Assembly (NCBI RefSeq): GCF_024868665.1 | Contig: NC_079900.1 | Coordinates: 1,679,764-1,743,763 of the forward strand | Direction of reading: 5' to 3' | DNA: 64,000 nucleotides | Source of the DNA: Triplophysa rosa | Taxonomy: Eukaryota > Chordata > Actinopteri > Cypriniformes > Nemacheilidae | Part shown: positions 58,011 to 64,000 of the stretch, one piece after another | How positions within the stretch are numbered: the stretch's first letter is position 1 | Layout: every line of letters starts with the position of its first letter | The notes under the pieces: model-generated | What the model was told of the DNA's origin: nothing | The model's database searches: none | The model's input: the letters and a program-made list of their open reading frames with translations, nothing else | Program-made: the position numbers and the translations under genes

Positions 58011-59542
58011 TATTAGTGAAACAAAAAGCCGTGTGATCTTTACTGCAGCTCTGAAGTGTACGACAAACATGTTTTCTGAGGGGAGATGAAGCGGAGGAGA
58101 ATAAAGAGCCCGCTAAATCACAGCAGACATGACAGACCACCACAGACCGTCATCCACGCCCTGAAAACCCAAACGCTTGTTACCGCTGGAAGAACGAGAA
58201 AACAGGAGCGTTTAGGGTGGACCTAGGTCTCGAAGGAGACTAACTTTGTCATCATCTTCACATTTTTCTATATTAACTATAGTAAGTACACTTTGTGAAT
58301 AAAACAACAGCTGTAAATACTGCAGTATACTTTAATATTTACTATGGTCATGTTTAGAAATCACTACATTTTAATGTGGGTGATCATTTAGTTTTGGAAG
58401 CATTTTATAACAAATGTGATCTGGGTTACGCTAACACTAACTTTATCATCACACTTGTGTTTGTGTGTTTTGAGATCATACGGTGCTGTAGTAATCGTGT
58501 ACAGGACACATCTGAGGTTTCGTGTTCCTCTGAGACCAACAGTGAAAGAGTCTCAATAAAGCAAAAAGGCAGAAGATGATTGTAAAGTGTTGTGACACAC
58601 ACAAACGTCTCCTGTCAGCTCTCACAGGACCTGAAGAACAAACACACAAACACTAATAACACTGACACCAGCTGAGACTGTCAGACACAATTCACTCTCA
58701 ACCCAAAGTCAGTCTGATCAAATGAGATATTAGGAACTCAGCCAGGACGAGCTCTGAAGAGAGATGCTGACGTCAAACATCTCATTCAGCACATCGGACA
58801 TTTATAAACAAATCCAATGATTTACTCAACATTAAACGGGAGAATATTTCTCATACACTGTATATACAGTCAGGGCCGGACTTAGGATGACGGGGGCCCC
58901 TTGGCTTGAGTTGTTTTCGGGGTCCCCGTACTATTTAAAATCATGTGTTCGTAAGCATTAGTAAATGTTTTTTTTTTCTCCAATTACACAGAAGGACACT
59001 TGTTCACTGGTTTACACGTTTATAATGCTTGTTTGGACAGTGGGAGCCACAAGTGGTGCGTTTATTGCGTGTTGGAAGTTTCAAACATACTTAAATGTAA
59101 AATCCAATCAACATTAATAACCAACATTATAATACCAAGGGGACTAATATAGTTTTTTTCACATAATTATACAGCCCTTCGACATCATTCCTCACATGAG
59201 GCAGTGCTATGCTAAACAAATATAACTACACAAATCAAATGAACGAGAGCAGGCGGGGCCCCTGATAGGCGGGGCCCTTGGGCTGGAGCCTAGTCAAGGC
59301 CAATGGTAAGTCCGGCCTTGTATATAGTGTATGTATATATAAGTTTGCACATTGAAATAAGGAACATTCAATTTAATTCTTAAATTATCTTACCTGACTC
59401 CTATTAAAGAGTAACTAATACAGTATATCGCCGCTGTCCTACTAAAACCTTGGATGTCTAAATTCGATGTGTTTTTCAATAAATGAAAAAAAAAACTTGT
59501 AAGCTACTTTTTTCCGGGTTTTGCAAAACCCAGCGACAAACA
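58011..59542. repeat. 1,532-bp direct duplication, copy 1
   Basis: Matches 60212-61743 base for base at an offset of 2201 except for seven substitutions found by eye. It contains a 450-bp hAT MITE. Copy 1 continues into ordinary rbfox3 intronic DNA. Confidence 0.9.
58871..59320. mobile_element. hAT MITE inside the duplicated block (copy 1)
   Basis: Begins CAGGGCCGGACTTAGGATG and ends GGTAAGTCCGGCCTTG. It is flanked by TATACAGT and TATATAGT, an 8-bp duplication with one mismatch. Non-coding. The same element is at 61072-61521 in copy 2. Confidence 0.8.
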
Positions 59543-60210
59543 TAAAGGGTGACTAACGCTAATAATTTATGGCAAAAAATAAAAATCACAAAATGTGGAG
59601 ATACGAGTTTTTAGAACGACAGCAGCGATATGTTTGTTTATCGTTTGATTCCTTAAGGAAAGTAATAACGTTTTGAAGGACATGACGGTGACAACGTTTT
59701 TGAGCGAATTATACATTTAACCATCAACTGATATCTGTGTTCTATAACAAACCAGACTTCAATGACATTTAAAGGTGTTGCTTTATGAAATTAAGGAATG
59801 AAGGAGATCAAACGAGTCCCCGTGGAGCCCATCGGCCCATCTGGAATCAGGCGGATATAATCAGATCATCAGTGGGACATCAGAGTCCTTCTCTCTTTAA
59901 ACATACATCACACCACCTACACTTCACATATAAACTCATTTGGATCACACACAAATCTGCATCATAAACGCACTAAATCACAAACAAACTTAAATCTTAT
60001 TGGATGAAAGTGTCTTCAGATCAACTACTTCAGATCACGTACTAGCAATTGTTGTAACTTTGTGTATCTTTTCTCATATTACTTCATAGTACGTAAATGT
60101 GTAAATGCAATTGAGATCACAGTCGAACTAATTCAGATCACACACCTGTCAAAAGCCTGTAGAGTGTTTCCTATCATGATTGTGTAGCTGTCACAATTCT
60201 TTGTGTTATT
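59543..60210. other. Unique intronic stretch ending at the single-n join
   Basis: No gene or repeat recognised. It contains a TTCAGATCA motif three times around 60013-60141. It stops at the lone n at 60211. Confidence 0.5.
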
Positions 60211-60211
60211 N
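60211..60211. other. Single undefined base marking an assembly join
   Basis: A lone n directly before the second copy of the 1.5-kb duplication. Scaffolders often write one n when neighbouring contigs are estimated to overlap. The duplication therefore probably reflects unmerged contig ends or two alleles. Confidence 0.75.
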
Positions 60212-61743
60212 TATTAGTGAAACAAAAAGCCGTGTGATCTTTACTGCAGCTCTGAAGTGTACGACAAACATGTTTTCTGAGGGGAGATGAAGCGGAGGAG
60301 AATAAAGAGCCCGCTAAATCACAGCAGACATGACAGACCACCACAGACCGTCATCCACGCCCTGAAAACCCAAACGCTTGTTACCGCTGGAAGAACGAGA
60401 AAACAGGAGCGTTTAGGGTGGACCAAGGTCTCGAAGGAGACTAACTTTGTCATCATCTTCACATTTTTCTAAATTAACTATAGTAAGTACACTTTGTGAA
60501 TAAAACAACAGCTGTAAATACTGCAGTATACTTTAATATTTACTATGGTCATGTTTAGAAATCACTACATTTTAATGTGGGTGATCATTTAGTTTTGGAA
60601 GCATTTTATAACAAATGTGATCTGGGTTACGCTAACACTAACTTTATCATCACACTTGTGTTTGTGTGTTTTGAGATCATACGGTGCTGTAGTAATCGTG
60701 TACAGGACACATCTGAGGTATCGTGTTCCTCTGAGACCAACAGTGAAAGAGTCTCAATAAAGCAAAAAGGCAGAAGATGATTGTAAAGTGTTGTGACACA
60801 CACAAACGTCTCCTGTCAGCTCTCACAGGACCTGAAGAACAAACACACAAACACTAATAACACTGACACCAGCTGAGACTGTCAGACACAATTCACTCTC
60901 AACCCAAAGTCAGTCTGATCAAATGAGATATTAGGAACTCAGCCAGGACGAGCTCTGAAGAGAGATGCTGACGTCAAACATCTCATTCAGCACATCGGAC
61001 ATTTATAAACAAATCCAATGATTTACTCAACATTAAACGGGAGAATATTTCTCATAAACTGTATATACAGTCAGGGCCGGACATAGGATGACGGGGGCCC
61101 CTTGGCTTGAGTTGTTTTCGGGGTCCCCGTACTATTTAAAATCATGTGTTCGTAAGCATTAGTAAATGTTTTTTTTTTCTCCAATTACACAGAAGGACAC
61201 TTGTTCACTGGTTTACACGTTTATAATGCTTGTTTGGACAGTGGGAGCCACAAGTGGTGCGTTTATTGCGTGTTGGAAGTTTCAAACATACTTAAATGTA
61301 AAATCCAATCAACATTAATAACCAACATTATAATACCAAGGGGACTAATATAGTTTTTTTCACATAATTATACAGCCCTTCGACATCATTCCTCACATGA
61401 GGCAGTGCTATGCTAAACAAATATAACTACACAAATCAAATGAACGAGAGCAGGCGGGGCCCCTGATAGGCGGGGCCCATGGGCTGGAGCCAAGTCAAGG
61501 CCAATGGTAAGTCCGGCCTTGTATATAGTGTATGTATATATAAGTTTGCACATTGAAATAAGGAACATTCAATTTAATTCTTAAATTATCTTACCTGACT
61601 CCTATTAAAGAGTAACTAATACAGTATATCGCCGCTGTCCTACTAAAACCTTGGATGTCTAAATTCGATGTGTTTTTCAATAAATGAAAAAAAAAACTTG
61701 TAAGCTACTTTTTTCCGGGTTTTGCAAAACCCAGCGACAAACA
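60212..61743. repeat. 1,532-bp direct duplication, copy 2
   Basis: Second copy of 58011-59542. All seven differences seen change the copy-1 base to A, six of them T to A. After 61743 it diverges straight into a LINE instead of the sequence that follows copy 1. Confidence 0.9.
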
Positions 61744-62149
61744 AACAACATCATGGAATATCAGAATCAGAATCAGAAGAGCTTTATTGCCAAGTGTGCT
61801 TGCACACACAAGGAATTTTCTTTGGTGTTGGAAGCTTCTAGTACAGACATTCAACACAATGACAATACAATATAATACGATTTACAGTCTAAAAGATTCT
61901 AAATTGTGCATATATAAAATAAAGACTATTTTACAGAAAATGGGGGATAATAACATATAAGAGACATTGTACAGGGTAGTATATAGTAGAATAAACATAT
62001 TAACAGATTGTATGTACACTTGTGCAAATGGATAATTTAGTAAGTAGAGGTAGTGTTATATACATGTATACATAAGATGTAGATATAATAAGGCACTATA
62101 GTGCACACTATAGGAGTAGTGGAAGTGGAATATTGCTCTTAAGGAGCAG

Positions 62150-62825
62150 TTATCTGTTTAGGAGGGAGATTGCCTGGGGGAAGAAGCTGCTTCTGTGTCT
62201 GGAAGTCCTGGTGTTTGGTGCTCTAAAGCGCCGGCCAGAGGGCAGCAGATCAAAGAGTTTGTGTGCTGGGTGTGTGGAGTCAATGATGATTTTTCTTGCC
62301 CTGTTTTTCACTCTGGAATCGTACAGGTCCTGAAGTGTGGGCAGAGGAGCACCAATAATTTTCTCAGCACTACGAACTGTCCGTTGTAGTCTTCGTAGGT
62401 CTGATTTGGTGGCCGAGCCATACCAAACAGTAATTGAAGTGCACAGAACAGATTCGATGACCACTGAGTAGAACTGGGGTCAGTAGCTCCTGTGGTAGGT
62501 TGAACTTCCTCAATTGACGGAGGAAGTATAACCTCTGCTGGGCCTTCTTTACAATGGAGTCTATGTGGGACTCCCACTTCAGGTCCTGAGAGATGGTGGA
62601 GCCCAGGAACCTGAATGACTCCACAGTATCCACAGTGCTGTCCAGGATGGTGAGGGGAGGAAGTGATGGAGGGTTCCTTCTGAAATCCACTATCATCTCC
62701 ACTGTCTTGAATGCATTCAGCTCTAGGTTGTTTTGACTACACCAGGCAGCCAGCTGAGCAACCTCCTTTCTTGTGAAGGGGGGGGCAAAGGAAATTTTCC
62801 ATTTTTTTTTCCCCCCACACGTCAT
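62150..62825 (-). pseudogene. LINE ORF2 C-terminal remnants in two frames
   Basis: One frame (62825-62370) continues past the RT palm: LAAWCSQNNLELNAFKT, then FLGSTISQDLKWESHID, the typical connector of this LINE group. A second frame (62464-62150) carries ITVWYGSATKSDLRRLQR and the terminal LPSGRRFRAP motif. A frameshift near 62450 separates them. Confidence 0.8.
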
Positions 62826-63946
62826 CTATGGCAAATAAAAGGCCGAAAATGACTGTTACGGGAATGTGTACAATCTGCAAACTTCAGGAGTTTGACAGAA
62901 GGGTCTGTAGAGGTGCATTCGTTTGTGTAGAGTGAATATAGCAGTGGAGAAAGAACAAGAACACATCCTTGAGGAGCTCCGGTGCTGATGGTACATGTGC
63001 TGGATTTAAATTTTCCCAACCTCACTAGCTGCTGCCTGTTCGACAGGAAGTTAATAATCCACTGACAGGTAGAGGTTGGCACAGAGAGCTGGGTAAGCTT
63101 GGGCAGGAGGAGGTCTGGGATTATGGTGTTGAAGGCCGAGCTGAAGTCTACAAACAGGATCCTGACGTAAGTCCCTGGTCTGTCTAGGTGTTGTAGGATG
63201 TAATGCAGTCCCATGTTTACTGCATCGTCCACAGACCTGTTTGCTCGGTAAGCAAACTGGAGGGGATCAAGAAGTGGTCTGGTGATGTCCTTCAGGTGGG
63301 CCAGTACAAGTCTCTCAAATGACTTCATGACCACAGATGTTAAAGCAACAGGCCTGTAGTCATTAAGTCCAGATATTTTGGGTTTCTTCTGTACAGGGAT
63401 GATGGTGGAGCGTTTGAAGCATGAAGGGACTTCACACTGCTCCAAAGATCTGTTAAAAATATTAGTGAAGATGGGCGACAGCTGCTCCGCACAGACTTTC
63501 AGGCAGGAGGGTGAGACATTGTCTGGGCCTGGTGCTTTTCTGATCTTTTGTTTGCGGAAAAGCTGGCAAACATACTCTTCGCAGATCTTAAGTGCAGGTT
63601 GAGTGTCAAGAGGAGGTGTTAATGGTATAGCAGAGATAGGGTCAGGGCGGGTGTGAAGGGTGAGACTCTGCATTTCAAAATGACAATAGAAGTCGTTCAG
63701 GTCGTCAGCCAGTCGTTGATTACCCATAGACTGAGGTGATGATGGCTTGTAGTTGGTAATGTCTTTCAGGCCTTTCCACACTGATGCAGGGTCGTTGGTT
63801 GAAAACTGGTTCTTCAGCTTTTCAGAGTAGCTTCTCTTAGCTGCTCTTATCTCCTTTGTCAGTGTGTTTTTGGCCTGATTATACAAGACTTTGTCCCCAC
63901 TTCTGTAAGCATCTTCTTTGGCCTGACGAAGCTGTCTCAGTTTCAT
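62822..63946 (-). pseudogene. LINE reverse transcriptase fragment with a damaged active site
   Basis: 374 codons covering the RT fingers and palm: KAPGPDNVSP, NDYRPVALTS, LDPLQFAYRANRSVDDAV, FVDFSSAFNTI (catalytic Asp of motif A) and STGAPQGCVL. The next catalytic box, usually FADD, reads FADC here, after which the frame is lost. It would copy LINE RNA into DNA at a nick in the target. This copy is inactive by lesion and frameshift. Type is jockey/I-like by motif; exact clade not determined. Confidence 0.85.
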
Positions 63947-64000
63947 TGTAAACCATGGTTTGTCATTGTTGTATGTTAAGCGAGTCCTGGTGGGAATACA

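Larger units (their letters stand above)
61757..64000 (-). mobile_element. Inactivated non-LTR retrotransposon, 3' half, running off the window
   Basis: A fish LINE on the minus strand. The 3' end near 61757 carries a TTCTGATTCTGATTCTGA-type tail after AATAAAGC. Upstream is a 3' UTR also found as a fragment at 10833-11040, then reverse transcriptase coding sequence broken into several frames. The 5' end lies outside the window. Confidence 0.9.

Noticed and set aside
58376..60780. Identical 67-codon frame present twice
   Set aside because: It is simply in both copies of the duplicated intronic block; no family match or splice support.
1..64000. tRNA, rRNA or microRNA genes
   Set aside because: Apart from the tRNA-like head of the SINE at 20455, no cloverleaf or rRNA motif stood out by eye. 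Hairpins seen belong to MITEs.

Overview
This is vertebrate nuclear DNA from a ray-finned fish, most likely a cyprinid. The evidence is split genes with canonical GT-AG introns, AT-rich noncoding DNA with many CA/GA microsatellites, and dense fish-type repeats: Tc1/mariner elements, many small hAT-type elements with 8-bp target duplications, and LINE 3' ends with TTGAG-type tails. There are no operons, CRISPR arrays or bacterial features. Two assembly gaps are visible: 100 N at 16401-16500 and a single n at 60211.

About 1-14,900 is a repeat-rich intergenic zone. It holds a LINE 3' end (1-1096) with a near-identical inverted partner (11434-12241), a frameshifted C2H2 zinc-finger fragment, a SAMD3-like C-terminal exon fragment on the plus strand near 5.1 kb, a degraded 1.5-kb element with long terminal inverted repeats, and an intact Tc1/mariner element with a full 346-codon transposase whose last two catalytic residues are 36 apart (DD36E). 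Near 13-14.8 kb are a perfect hAT MITE and a LINE fragment joined to a broken DD34E Tc1 element.

About 14,900-20,000, minus strand: an orphan furin-like cysteine-rich exon, then a butyrophilin-like immunoglobulin-superfamily gene. That gene has a signal-peptide exon, V-set exon, C-type Ig exon, transmembrane exon and a coiled-coil exon made of 21-bp in-frame heptad repeats that runs into the 100-N gap.

About 28,800 to the right end, minus strand: the main gene, rbfox3 (the NeuN family of UGCAUG-binding neuronal splicing regulators). I assembled eleven coding exons (240, 138, 54, 93, 61, 54, 133, 40, 59, 79 and 45 nt) whose phases all agree. They encode 320 residues from the Met-Ala-Gln start, and the frame stays open 11 codons further upstream, so an N-terminally longer isoform starting outside the window is likely. 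The RRM spans three exons and the RNP1 motif straddles the 54/93-nt junction. UGCAUG sites on the transcribed strand lie near several exons, including three upstream of the 93-nt RRM exon and a dense cluster of five near 51.2-51.5 kb. This fits the family's known autoregulation by splicing.

From 55 kb to the end is 5' intronic DNA of rbfox3. It contains snapback MITEs, a 1,532-bp direct duplication that begins exactly after the single n and looks like unmerged contig ends or alleles, and an inactivated non-LTR retrotransposon running off the window.

The window's most interesting content is not a new protein system. It is the splicing-control architecture of rbfox3, a mutable coiled-coil-coding minisatellite in an immune-type receptor gene, and a MITE flanked by about 100-bp direct repeats that begin and end exactly at its ends.
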